A stretch of DNA of 64,000 bases from AP-15 sp963737145 (lineage in GTDB: Bacteria > Pseudomonadota > Alphaproteobacteria > ATCC43930 > CGMCC-115725), in assembly GCA_963737145.1 (NCBI GenBank), contig CAVTRO010000007.1:1116001-1180000 (forward strand). Direction: 5' to 3'. The notes beneath the pieces were generated by a model, which ran no database searches, was not told where the DNA came from, and worked only from the letters and a program-made list of their open reading frames with translations. Shown piece by piece: positions 1 to 9,273 of this stretch (positions within the stretch are counted from its first letter, which is position 1; the number at the start of each line of letters is the position of its first letter). The position numbers and the translations under genes were made by a program.

Positions 1-163
1 CGCCTCCGCCGTGAAATCCGCCAAACCCCCTGCCATGGAATCCGCCTCCGCCATGGACTCCGCCTCCGCCGCCGTGCCCTCCGCCACCGCCCCATTGCGC
101 GGCATGGGCGAGATCTGGCTGGCAGAGGACAGCTGCGCCCAGCAACACAGCCGCAATGCTCAT
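1..163 (-). CDS. Gly/His-rich exported protein, 3' end outside window
   Basis: Reading leftward from ATG at 163 gives 54 codons without a stop before the window edge. Residues 1-22 form a signal peptide (hydrophobic MSIAAVLLGAAVL, then a likely cut after AHAA). The rest seen is almost only glycine with regularly spaced histidines (GGGG, HGG, FHG units). A purine-rich ribosome site (AAGGTGG) lies about 7 bases upstream of the ATG. Such Gly/His-rich exported proteins are common in alphaproteobacteria and may bind metal, but no function is established here. The frame and signal peptide are seen directly; the role is unknown. Confidence 0.55.
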   Translation of the reverse strand, partial: MSIAAVLLGAAVLCQPDLAHAAQWGGGGGHGGGGGVHGGGGFHGRGFGGFHGGG

Positions 164-712
164 CAGACGCCACCTTTTCCTAGGGCGGGCTCCGCTATTG
201 CCTGATTCGCGCATTGATGACTCCTTATGCTACCTTGCCGCGCACGGGACAATGACGACCCAGCCGGCTTTCATGACCGGATATGTGTTGCTGACGCCAA
301 CTGCGCCAATCACTCTTGGTAAATTTTTGGTAAATACAGATTGCTGCGCTTCACCGGTTTTCACCGGATTTTACTCCGGCCGGGGCGCACACCTAAATCT
401 GCGGGTTTGAGGTTAGCTTAGAACTGAGCGGGGGCGTTGCTGTTTACATGCGCTCTCGCTCTGGGCGTGTGGCGGCATTATGAGCAGCAAGGTCATCCTG
501 CAGCCGCCGGTCAATTAGCCGACGGCGGCCAGGTGCAGATCATCCCGGAATCACCGCAAGCGACGCCATAACCGGGGCCGCTGGACATCAGGACAGTTCG
601 GCGGGACATTATTAGGGGGCGGTCACCCGCCCGGGATCAAACCGGCGGAACCCGTCCGGGAGGGCGGAGCGTTTATTAGGTTTGCGTATTGGTCGGCGAT
701 CGAGGGGTTCCC
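164..712. other. Intergenic region, about 550 bases, with short direct repeats
   Basis: No convincing gene spans this stretch. It contains a 9-base direct repeat TTGGTAAAT at 316-324 and 327-335 (period 11, one helical turn), then three imperfect copies of a TTTTCACCGG-like unit between 350 and 381. A weak 44-codon frame at 437-571 is listed separately. The repeats could be an operator array for the divergent neighbours, but nothing in the sequence shows which protein would bind. Confidence 0.4.
437..571 (+). CDS. Possible small membrane or exported peptide, 44 aa
   Basis: A TTG-initiated frame encodes a short hydrophobic segment (LLFTCALALGVW), then a polar tail rich in Gln and Ala, ending at TAA 569-571. 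The stop codon just upstream and the lack of a good ribosome site argue that this may be the remnant of a longer gene. I do not recognise it. It is reported only because the hydrophobic start followed by a polar tail is unlike random GC-rich sequence. Confidence 0.2.
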   Translation: MLFTCALALGVWRHYEQQGHPAAAGQLADGGQVQIIPESPQATP

Positions 713-1445
713 GTGCAAACCGTCAAACACCGACTGTTCGAGCCGCGGCTGGCGCCGCGCCGCACGAAAATCGAGGTGCCGGGCTGGGGCGGCAATTCGG
801 AGCCGCGGCGCGACGGCTCGCACGAACAGGCCTGGCACTGCATTCCATTCATTGAAGGCGCGCAGTACGGCGTCGAGCTGTTCTACCCTTACGAGAACGA
901 ATTGCACGTGACCAAACGCAGCGGCCAGGTCGTGCTCGACGGCGATTTCGGTCCCGACCCGATGACCGGCATCCAGTGGCCGCCGTTCCGCATTTTTGGC
1001 GAGGAGTACTACACGTATCAGCTGCTGCTCGATCTCAAGGTCGCCGACGACATGGCGGTACGGACCGAGCCCCATCCCCGTTTCTACACCTCCGCCGCCG
1101 ATGACGTGCCGATCGCCGTGCCCGCGCTATTGCGCACGAGCTGGTGGCCGATGATCTCGTTTGTCGTGTTCAAGGCTCCGCCCGAGGGGCGCGCCCACAT
1201 CTTCCGGCCCGGCGAGCCGTTCATGCAGATCGTATTCTTACCTGCGGAACCTCAGTTCGAGCTGGCGCCGATGGACGAAGAGGAAGCGGCCGAGCGCGAA
1301 ATGCGCTATCGCCGCATCCATGCCAGCCGCGACACATTGGGAAAAGAGTTCGAGCTGGACATCGTCGACCAACACCGTGTTCGACGCTACCTACCGCAAC
1401 ATCCTGCGCGCGGCACGGGCCAGGGCCAAGGAGGCCGGGTCCTAA
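713..1445 (+). CDS. DUF6065-type protein, frameshifted near its C terminus
   Basis: GTG at 713 is preferred because GAGGGG lies 5 bases upstream. The protein has short Trp-, Tyr- and Pro-rich stretches (WHCIPFIEG, WWPMISFVVF, FRPGEPFMQI) that I associate with the uncharacterised DUF6065 family of cytosolic proteins of about 240 residues. In the starting frame the last part becomes Arg/Pro-rich and runs to 1486. In the next frame, from about 1370, it reads STNTVFDATYRNILRAARA and stops at 1445, which looks like the natural end. A one-base indel near 1365-1372 is therefore likely. The function is unknown; the family call is from memory. Confidence 0.55.
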
Positions 1446-1494
1446 AACCCCCTCCAAGGCCTCAGCGGCGGGGAGCCGCGTTGTAGTCTCGTCG

Positions 1495-1902
1495 TCAGCG
1501 CCCGCCGACGACCACGCCTCCGATGCCCGGGATGCCGATAAAGGCATTGTTATGATGGTGATGGTGGTGATGGGCGTAGGCATGGTGGTGGTGGTGGTGA
1601 TGATGATGGTGATAATTGTAGGCAGGGTAGCGATACGGATAACTATAGGGCGGTGAATAGTACGGCGTGTAGTAAGCCTGCGCCAGCTCGACCTCATTGA
1701 GACGCTCGGCCGCATTCGCGCGGACTTCGTTGTCCGCCTGCAACGCCGCCGCGGGGTTCGAGATTGGCGCGAGCAGGTCGGCATAAGAGGACGCCTGCAG
1801 CGGCTCAGCCGGGTCCGATGCGGGACCAGTTGAAGCTTGCGCAGTACTCATGGTCGCCAGTCCAGCAACCGCGCCGAGCAATCCGGCGATTTTCTTATCC
1901 AT
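1495..1902 (-). CDS. His-rich exported protein, 135 aa
   Basis: ATG at 1902 is chosen because GGAGG sits 6 bases upstream; a longer frame to 2031 lacks such a site. Residues 1-23 are a signal peptide (MDKKIAGLLGAVAGLATMSTAQA). A helical, acidic middle region follows. A Tyr/Pro-rich stretch then leads into runs of 10 and 7 consecutive histidines split by AYA. The last 20 residues are Gly/Val-rich. A periplasmic metal-binding or metal-buffering role (Ni, Zn, Co or Cu) is plausible from the His runs but is inference. The divergent neighbour at 713 gives no further clue. Confidence 0.65.
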   Translation of the reverse strand: MDKKIAGLLGAVAGLATMSTAQASTGPASDPAEPLQASSYADLLAPISNPAAALQADNEVRANAAERLNEVELAQAYYTPYYSPPYSYPYRYPAYNYHHHHHHHHHHAYAHHHHHHHNNAFIGIPGIGGVVVGGR

Positions 1903-2293
1903 ATAATCCTCCATCTCGCAACGCCGGAGGCGTTGCCTCGTATACGAAACAAGAGTAGTAATTAGAGGGTTCCAATAAGAAAACCGTCGGCGCTTTGCTA
2001 CGAGTGAGCCGCCGCTCAAAGCTCGCAACAATGATATCCTACTGACGCCGAAGAAAAATTAACTAAACTTGACGCGGGATGTGACTGACGAGCCGGTCGC
2101 ATTCCATGCATCGCGACGGATCGCAGCCGCTACATCGCGAGGATCGCACGGGCGGCCGGCGCATTCCACAGCCGAGCTGGCAATAAATGTGCTAGGAAAT
2201 AAAGTTATGGTACGACACGTTCAACTGAGCTGATCGCCGCCGGCTGGAGCAGGCCGGTTCGCCGCGGTCAATTCTTAAGGGGAAATCGATCCG

Positions 2294-3631
2294 ATGCGCA
2301 TCGCAGTGATCGGGACGGGGTATGTGGGTCTGGTTTCGGGAGCATGTTTTTCCGAATTCGGCGTGTCGGTGACCTGTGTCGACACGGATGCGGCAAAGAT
2401 CGCGCGGCTGCGGCGCGGCGAAATGCCGATCTACGAGCCGGGGCTCGAGAATTTGGTCGCGGCCAATACGGCGGCGGGACGGCTGTCCTTCACCACGGAG
2501 CTTTTGCCGGCGATCGAGGGGGCCGATGCGGTCTTCATCGCGGTCGGCACCCCGTCGCGGCGCGGCGACGGACACGCCGACCTCAGTTATGTCTTTGCCG
2601 CCGCCGTGGAGATCGGCCGGGCGTTGGCCGAGGCCCGAGCTGGCGGCTATACGCTCGTGGTGACCAAGTCCACGGTGCCGGTCGGCACCGGGCGCGAGGT
2701 CGCCGCGATCCTGCGCCGGGTCTGCCCGGCCGGCGATTTCGACGTCGCCTCGAACCCGGAATTTCTGCGCGAGGGCTCGGCGATCGAGGATTTCATGCGC
2801 CCCGACCGGGTGGTGATCGGCGCCGACGGCGACCGGGCCCGGGAGGTCATGCGGGAGCTCTACCGGCCGCTCTATCTGAGCGAAACGCCGATGCTGTTCA
2901 CCGACATCGAGACCGCCGAGCTGATCAAATACGCCGCCAACGCGTTTCTCGCGACCAAGATCACCTTCATCAACGAGATTGCGGATCTGTGCGAACGGGT
3001 CGGCGCCGATGTCCAGGACGTCGCCCGCGGCATCGGGCTCGACGGCCGCATCGGCCGCAAGTTTCTGCACGCCGGGCCGGGCTTTGGCGGATCTTGCTTT
3101 CCGAAGGACTGCCAGGCCTTGGTGCGCACCGCCCGCGAGGCCGAGCAAAATCTGGCGCTCGTCGAGACGGTCGTGCAGGTCAACGAGGCGCGCAAGGCGC
3201 GCATGGCCGACAAGATCATCGCCGCCTGCGGTGGCACGGTTGCCGGCAAGACGATCGCCGTCCTCGGCCTCACCTTCAAGCCCAACACCGACGACATGCG
3301 CGACAGCCCCAGCCTCGCGATCCTGCCGCGGCTCGCCGCGGCGGGCGCGGCGATCCGCGCCTTCGACCCGGCCGGGATCGACGAGGCGAGAAACCTGATG
3401 CCCGACCTGGTCTATTGCGAGGACGCCTATGAAGCGGCTGAAGGCGCCGATGCGCTGGTGCTCTTGACCGAATGGAACGAGTTCCGCGCCCTCGACCTCG
3501 CCCGAATCGGCCGGCTGCTCGCAGAGCCGCTGGTCGTCGACCTGCGCAACATTTACCAGCCGGCCGAAATGGCGGCCGCGGGGCTTGGCTATGTCAGCAT
3601 CGGCCGTCCCCCGCAGCTCTCCCGAGCCTGA
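2294..3631 (+). CDS. ugd: UDP-glucose 6-dehydrogenase
   Basis: 445 residues, the usual length for this cytosolic enzyme. It oxidises UDP-glucose to UDP-glucuronate with two NAD+, feeding polysaccharide and lipopolysaccharide synthesis. The N-terminal Rossmann site is GTGYVG at residues 7-12. The catalytic cysteine is Cys268 in GFGGSCFPKD. The C-terminal UDP-binding domain carries LGLTFKPNTDDMRDSPS. It opens a same-strand operon: the next gene, a UDP-glucuronate decarboxylase, starts 25 bases downstream and uses its product. An alternative reading as a GDP-mannose dehydrogenase is less likely given that neighbour. Confidence 0.95.
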   Translation: MRIAVIGTGYVGLVSGACFSEFGVSVTCVDTDAAKIARLRRGEMPIYEPGLENLVAANTAAGRLSFTTELLPAIEGADAVFIAVGTPSRRGDGHADLSYVFAAAVEIGRALAEARAGGYTLVVTKSTVPVGTGREVAAILRRVCPAGDFDVASNPEFLREGSAIEDFMRPDRVVIGADGDRAREVMRELYRPLYLSETPMLFTDIETAELIKYAANAFLATKITFINEIADLCERVGADVQDVARGIGLDGRIGRKFLHAGPGFGGSCFPKDCQALVRTAREAEQNLALVETVVQVNEARKARMADKIIAACGGTVAGKTIAVLGLTFKPNTDDMRDSPSLAILPRLAAAGAAIRAFDPAGIDEARNLMPDLVYCEDAYEAAEGADALVLLTEWNEFRALDLARIGRLLAEPLVVDLRNIYQPAEMAAAGLGYVSIGRPPQLSRA

Positions 3632-3656
3632 ACGTCGTCGCAACCCGAGAATTTGC

Positions 3657-4622
<966 letters not shown>

Positions 4623-4632
4623 GAGGCGTTTG

Positions 4633-5526
4633 GTGAGGGTTCTGGTGTTCGGAGCCGGCGGGCAGGTCGGCCGCGAGGTTTGCCGCGCGGCTTGGCCCGC
4701 ATCATACGAGCTGGTTCCCATCGGTCGCAACGCGGCCGACATCACCAAGGCAGGGGCCGTAAACGCGATCATCGCGCGAAAACGCCCCGACCTGGTCATC
4801 AACCTCGCCGCTTATACGGCCGTCGATCGCGCCGAAAGCGAGCCCGAAGCGGCTTGGGCGGTCAATTGTGCGGGAGCTGCCCACATTGCGGCCGTATGCG
4901 GCGAGGACGGGCCGCCGCTCGTTCACCTGTCGACCGATTACGTGTTTGATGGGCGCAACAGCGAACCGTACCGTGAGGCGGATGCGGTTAATCCGCTCAA
5001 TGTCTATGGGCGCAGCAAGGAGGCCGGCGAGCGCGCTGTGCGGGCAGCGGCGCCTCGCCACATCATCTTGCGCACCGCCTGGGTGTACGGCGCCTACGGA
5101 GCGAATTTCGTAAAAACCATGCTGCGGCTCGGGGTCGAGCGGCCGGTCCTGAGGGTCGTCGCGGACCAGCGCGGCTGTCCCACCGCCGCCGCCGATATCG
5201 CTGCGGCGCTGATCGCGATCGCCCGGCAAATTGGGCGCAGCGGGACGGAATGGGGCACTTTCCATTTCGCCGCGGCCGGCAGCACCAGCTGGCATGGGTT
5301 CGCCGAGGAGATTGTAGATTTAGCCGGGGAGCTTGGTGCGTGGCCGAGCGGAGCCGGGCCTCAGCTCGAGCCGATCACCACGGACCAATATCCGACAGCC
5401 GCGCAGCGCCCGATGAGCTCGGTGCTCGATTGCCGTAAGATCGCCGCCTTCGGCATCTCTCCGCCGCCCTGGCGGTCCAGTCTCCCCGCTGTGATCCGAG
5501 AGCTGATCGGGCCGGAGATCCGATGA
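4633..5526 (+). CDS. rfbD: dTDP-4-dehydrorhamnose reductase
   Basis: RmlD/RfbD, the last step of dTDP-L-rhamnose synthesis, 297 residues. GTG at 4633 is chosen because AGGAGG lies at 4621-4626, 6 bases upstream and on the end of the uxs stop codon. The NADPH site is GAGGQVG (residues 7-13). STDYVFDG and the Tyr125/Lys129 pair in YGRSK are family hallmarks. It overlaps the next gene by 4 bases (ATGA), so the two are translationally coupled. The companion steps rfbB and rfbC are not in this window and must be encoded elsewhere if the pathway is complete. Confidence 0.93.
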   Translation: MRVLVFGAGGQVGREVCRAAWPASYELVPIGRNAADITKAGAVNAIIARKRPDLVINLAAYTAVDRAESEPEAAWAVNCAGAAHIAAVCGEDGPPLVHLSTDYVFDGRNSEPYREADAVNPLNVYGRSKEAGERAVRAAAPRHIILRTAWVYGAYGANFVKTMLRLGVERPVLRVVADQRGCPTAAADIAAALIAIARQIGRSGTEWGTFHFAAAGSTSWHGFAEEIVDLAGELGAWPSGAGPQLEPITTDQYPTAAQRPMSSVLDCRKIAAFGISPPPWRSSLPAVIRELIGPEIR

Positions 5527-6395
5527 AAGGGATCATTCTGGCCGGCGGTCACGGCACCCGCCTCTACCCGGCCACCCTGGCGCTCAGTAAACAGCTCCTG
5601 CCGGTCTATGACAAGCCGATGGTATATTACCCGCTGACCACCCTGATGCTGGCGGGCATCCGGGATATTCTGGTCATCACAACCCCGGCGGAGCTGCCCC
5701 GCTTCGCCAATTTGCTGCGGGACGGCGGGCAATGGGGCCTCTCGATCCGATACGCCGAACAGGCGAGGGCCGAGGGGCTGGCGCAGGCCCTGGTCATCGG
5801 GCGAAGCTTCATCGACGGCGATTACGTCGCCCTGGTCCTGGGGGACAATATCTTCTACGGGCACGGACTTCCCGACATGCTCAGGCAGGCGGCAAGGCCG
5901 CGCTCGGGCGCCACGATCTTTGCCTACCAAGTGCGTCACCCGGAAGCTTATGGCGTGGTCGAATTCGATGCCGGCGGCGCACCTGTCGCCATCGTCGAAA
6001 AACCCCAGCAGCCGCGCTCTCATTGGGCTGTCACCGGTCTCTACGTCTACGACAATTCCGCTCCCGAGATTGCCGCCTCTCTAAAGCCCTCGCCCCGCGG
6101 AGAATTGGAGATCACCGACCTCAATAATGTCTACCTGTCTCGGAGGATGCTCAACGTCGAGCGGTTCGGGCGCGGCTATGCGTGGTTTGATACTGGGACG
6201 CACGATTCGCTGTTGGAGGCATCCGAATTCGTCCGCACGATAGAGCTGCGCCAAGGGTTAAAGATCGCCTGCGTCGAGGAGGTCGCCTACCGCATGGGCT
6301 ACATCGACGTGCACCAGCTTCTCAGCCTTGCCCGGGAATACAGCAAGAGCGGGTATGGCAGCTATCTAGAGCGGCTGGTCGAGGAACCTTGCTGA
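5523..6395 (+). CDS. rfbA: Glucose-1-phosphate thymidylyltransferase
   Basis: RmlA/RfbA, 290 residues, makes dTDP-glucose from dTTP and glucose-1-phosphate, the entry step to dTDP-rhamnose. The N-terminal nucleotidyltransferase motif is LAGGHGTRLYP (residues 6-16), with His10 where Ser is more usual. KQLLPVYDKPM and LVLGDNIFYGHGL follow as expected. It starts inside the rfbD stop codon and ends the nucleotide-sugar operon, converging on cysNC, which ends at 6408 on the other strand. Only 12 bases separate the convergent genes, so transcripts may collide there. Confidence 0.95.
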   Translation: MKGIILAGGHGTRLYPATLALSKQLLPVYDKPMVYYPLTTLMLAGIRDILVITTPAELPRFANLLRDGGQWGLSIRYAEQARAEGLAQALVIGRSFIDGDYVALVLGDNIFYGHGLPDMLRQAARPRSGATIFAYQVRHPEAYGVVEFDAGGAPVAIVEKPQQPRSHWAVTGLYVYDNSAPEIAASLKPSPRGELEITDLNNVYLSRRMLNVERFGRGYAWFDTGTHDSLLEASEFVRTIELRQGLKIACVEEVAYRMGYIDVHQLLSLAREYSKSGYGSYLERLVEEPC

Positions 6396-6407
6396 CCCGG
6401 CAAGCCC

Positions 6408-8282
6408 TCAAATGATCTTGTGTGCCCGCAATTCCTCGAGGATCTGCTCGGCAGCGGTGTCGGGTGTTGCGTCAACCGTGGTGATTCGGATTTCGGAGGC
6501 CTCCGGCGGCTCATAGGGGGAGTCGAGACCGGTGAAGTTCTCGAGCCGTCCGGCCCTTGCCTTGGCGTAAAGCCCCTTGGGGTCTCGGCGCATGCATTCC
6601 TCGAGCGGCGTGTCGACAAACACTTCGAGGAAGGCGGCCGGGGCGGTCAGCTCGCGGACCATCCTGCGCTCTGCGCGAAACGGAGAGATGAACGAGCAGA
6701 TCACGATGAGCCCCGCCTCGGCCATCAGTTTTGCAACTTCGCCGACCCGTCTGATGTTCTCGACCCGGTCAGCGTCGGTGAAGCCGAGATCGCGATTGAG
6801 ACCGTGCCGGACGTTGTCGCCGTCGAGCAGCATCGTGTGCCGGCCGAGCGCGAGCAGCTTTTTTTCGACGATGTCGGCGATCGTCGATTTGCCGGCGCCC
6901 GACAATCCGGTCAGCCACAGCACGGCCGGCAACTGATCCTTCAGCGCGGCGCGCTGCTCCCGACCGACCGTCAGCGCCTGCCAATGGATATTGCTGGCCC
7001 GGCGCAGGCCGAAGGCGATCATTCCAGCTCCCGCCGTCTCGTTAGTGAGACGATCGATCAGAATGAAAGCGCCGGTGTGGCGGCAGACGGCATATGGATC
7101 AAAAGCCACTGGCGCCGCGGTCGACAGGTTGCAGAACCCGATCTCGTTGAGCCGGAGCGTCCGGTCCGCCAGATGCGCCATCGTCTCCACATCGATGCGG
7201 TGCTTGAGCGCGGTAACGGTGGCCGGGACGGTGCGCGTCCCGATCTTCAGCAGATAAGAACGGCCGGGAACCAGCGGCTGGTCGCTCATCCAGATCACGT
7301 GCGCGGCGAACTGGTCGACGCATTCAGGCGGCTCGCGAGGATCCGCCAGCAGATCGCCGCGCGCAATGTCGATATCGGTTTCGAAGGTAAGGGTGACCGC
7401 ATCACCCTCCCGAGAGCGATCGGCTATGCCGTCAAAGGTGACGATTTCCTTGAGCCTTGCGGATCGATCGGAGCCCGCCAGCAAGACGACGTCGCCGGGC
7501 GCGATCGAGCCGGAGACCACCGTACCCGAAAAGCCGCGGAAATCGCCGTTCGGACGGTTGACCCATTGCACCGGGAAACGGAACGGCCGTTCGATGCTGT
7601 CGCCCGAAATCTCGACGGAATGAAGGTGCTCGATCAGGGCGGGTCCGCCGTACCAAGGCATCCGAGCCGAGGCCTCGGTAACATTGTCGCCGAGCCGGGC
7701 CGAAAGCGGAATTGCCGCAACCGAGACCTCGCCGAAATTCGCCGCGAACGCCGAAAAGCTCCCCGCTATCTCATCGAAGCGGCGCTGCTCGAACCCAACT
7801 AGGTCCATTTTGTTGACCGCGAGCACGATCTGCCGGATACCAAGCAGCGAACATATAAAGGCGTGCCGCTTGGTTTGCGGCAGCACGCCTTTGCGCGCAT
7901 CGACCAGGATTATGGCGAGCTCGGAGGTCGAAGCGCCGGTGGCCATATTTCGCGTGTATTGTTCGTGCCCTGGTGTATCGGCGACGATGAAGGCGCGCTG
8001 CGGCGTCGCAAAGAACCGGTAGGCGACGTCGATCGTGATGCGCTGCTGGCGCTCGTCCTCGAGCCCATCGAGCAGCAGCGAGAAATCGACCTCGTCGCCG
8101 GTCGTACCGAAGCGCCGGGATTCGCGCTGCAGTGCGCCGAGTTGGTCGTCGAGGATCGAACCGCATTCGTAGAGCAGCCGGCCAATTAATGTCGACTTGC
8201 CGTCGTCGACTGACCCGCAGGTCAGCAGACGCAGCAGTTCCTTGCCGGGCCGCGCGGAAGGCGCCCGGTGCGGGTGGGGCAT
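6408..8282 (-). CDS. cysNC: Bifunctional sulfate adenylyltransferase subunit 1 / APS kinase
   Basis: 624 residues joining a CysN GTPase to a CysC kinase. The CysN half has the GTPase P-loop GSVDDGKS (residues 23-30), DTPGHEQY and NKMD. The CysC half has the P-loop GLSGAGKS (459-466) and the substrate loop DGDNVRHGLN. With CysD it makes adenosine 5'-phosphosulfate from ATP and sulfate and then phosphorylates it to PAPS, the donor for reductive sulfur assimilation or sulfation. ATG at 8282 shares one base with the cysD stop (TGATG), so the two are coupled. The neighbouring sugar operon makes polysaccharide sulfation a possibility, but this is inference. Confidence 0.93.
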   Translation of the reverse strand: MPHPHRAPSARPGKELLRLLTCGSVDDGKSTLIGRLLYECGSILDDQLGALQRESRRFGTTGDEVDFSLLLDGLEDERQQRITIDVAYRFFATPQRAFIVADTPGHEQYTRNMATGASTSELAIILVDARKGVLPQTKRHAFICSLLGIRQIVLAVNKMDLVGFEQRRFDEIAGSFSAFAANFGEVSVAAIPLSARLGDNVTEASARMPWYGGPALIEHLHSVEISGDSIERPFRFPVQWVNRPNGDFRGFSGTVVSGSIAPGDVVLLAGSDRSARLKEIVTFDGIADRSREGDAVTLTFETDIDIARGDLLADPREPPECVDQFAAHVIWMSDQPLVPGRSYLLKIGTRTVPATVTALKHRIDVETMAHLADRTLRLNEIGFCNLSTAAPVAFDPYAVCRHTGAFILIDRLTNETAGAGMIAFGLRRASNIHWQALTVGREQRAALKDQLPAVLWLTGLSGAGKSTIADIVEKKLLALGRHTMLLDGDNVRHGLNRDLGFTDADRVENIRRVGEVAKLMAEAGLIVICSFISPFRAERRMVRELTAPAAFLEVFVDTPLEECMRRDPKGLYAKARAGRLENFTGLDSPYEPPEASEIRITTVDATPDTAAEQILEELRAHKII

Positions 8283-9215
8283 CAGAAGTAACCTTCCCGC
8301 TTCTTGCGTTCCATCGCGGCTTCCTCGTCGCTGTCGGTCAGCCGGACCTGCCGCTCGGAATGGCGCGCATTGCGCAGCTCGGCGAGGATTTCGCACGGCG
8401 TGGCGGGGCCGATTCTAAGGCGCCGGTCAGCGGGTAGCATCCCAAGGTGCGGAACCGGACGCGCCGCAATTCGGGGCGCTCGCCGGGCTCGAGCGGCAGA
8501 CGATCGTCGTCGACCATGATCCAAACCCCACCGCGGCTGATTACCGGGCGCGGCTTGGCGCAATAGAGCGGCACGACGGGAATTTCTTCTGCTGCAATGT
8601 ATTCCCAGATGTCCAACTCGGTCCAGTTGGACAGCGGGAACACGCGCATAGACTGCCGCTCGCCCAGACGAGTTTTAAACAGCCGCCAGAGTTCCGGCCT
8701 TTGGTCCTTCGGGTCCCAGCCGTGGTCGGGGCTGCGCACCGAGAAGATCCGCTCCTTCGCGCGGCTCTTTTCCTCGTCCCGGCGCGCCCCCCGAGTGCGG
8801 CGTCAAAGCCATGGCGGTCGAGCGCCTGCTTCAACGCTTCGGTCTTCATCACCGCCGTGTGCAGCGCCGATCCCGAAGTGATCGGGTTGATGCCGAGTGC
8901 CCTGCCCTCCTCGTTGGTGTGGACGACCAGATCGAGCCCGAGCCGGCGCGCGGTCTCGTCGCGAAGCGCGATCATCTCGCGGAACTTCCAGCCGGTGTCG
9001 ATATGAAGGAGCGGAAAAGGCGGCGTGCCGGGGAAAAGCGCTTTGCGCGCCAGGTGCAGCATGACGCTCGAAGTCCTTCCCGATCGAATAGAGCAGCACC
9101 GGTTGCGGAATTCGGCAGCCACCTCGCGGATAATGCCGATCAACTCGGCTTCGAGGCGCTTCAGATGTTCGGGCAATATCCGAGCAGGCAGGGTTTGGTT
9201 GCCGACAATATGCAA
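8282..9215 (-). CDS. cysD: Sulfate adenylyltransferase subunit 2, broken by several indels
   Basis: CysD is the PP-loop ATPase partner of CysN, normally about 300 residues in one frame. Here its conserved blocks fall in different frames: HLKRLEAELIGIIREVAAEF, then LLYSIGKD, then HIDTGWKFREMIALRD and MKTEALKQALDRHGFDAALGG, then HGWDPKDQRPELW to TLGCYPLTGALES, then the C-terminal ERKKREGYF. Switches lie near 9100, 9078, 8785 and 8418, the first two cancelling around the PP-loop. Several sit at runs of C or G, so sequence error is likely; true decay would remove sulfate assimilation here. The start (TTG at 9215 or a later TTG) is uncertain. Confidence 0.8.
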
Positions 9216-9273
9216 AGAATGTCCTTGAATACTTAACCGATAGCGGCGGTTGGGCGCGTTGCGCGTCTCAGGC

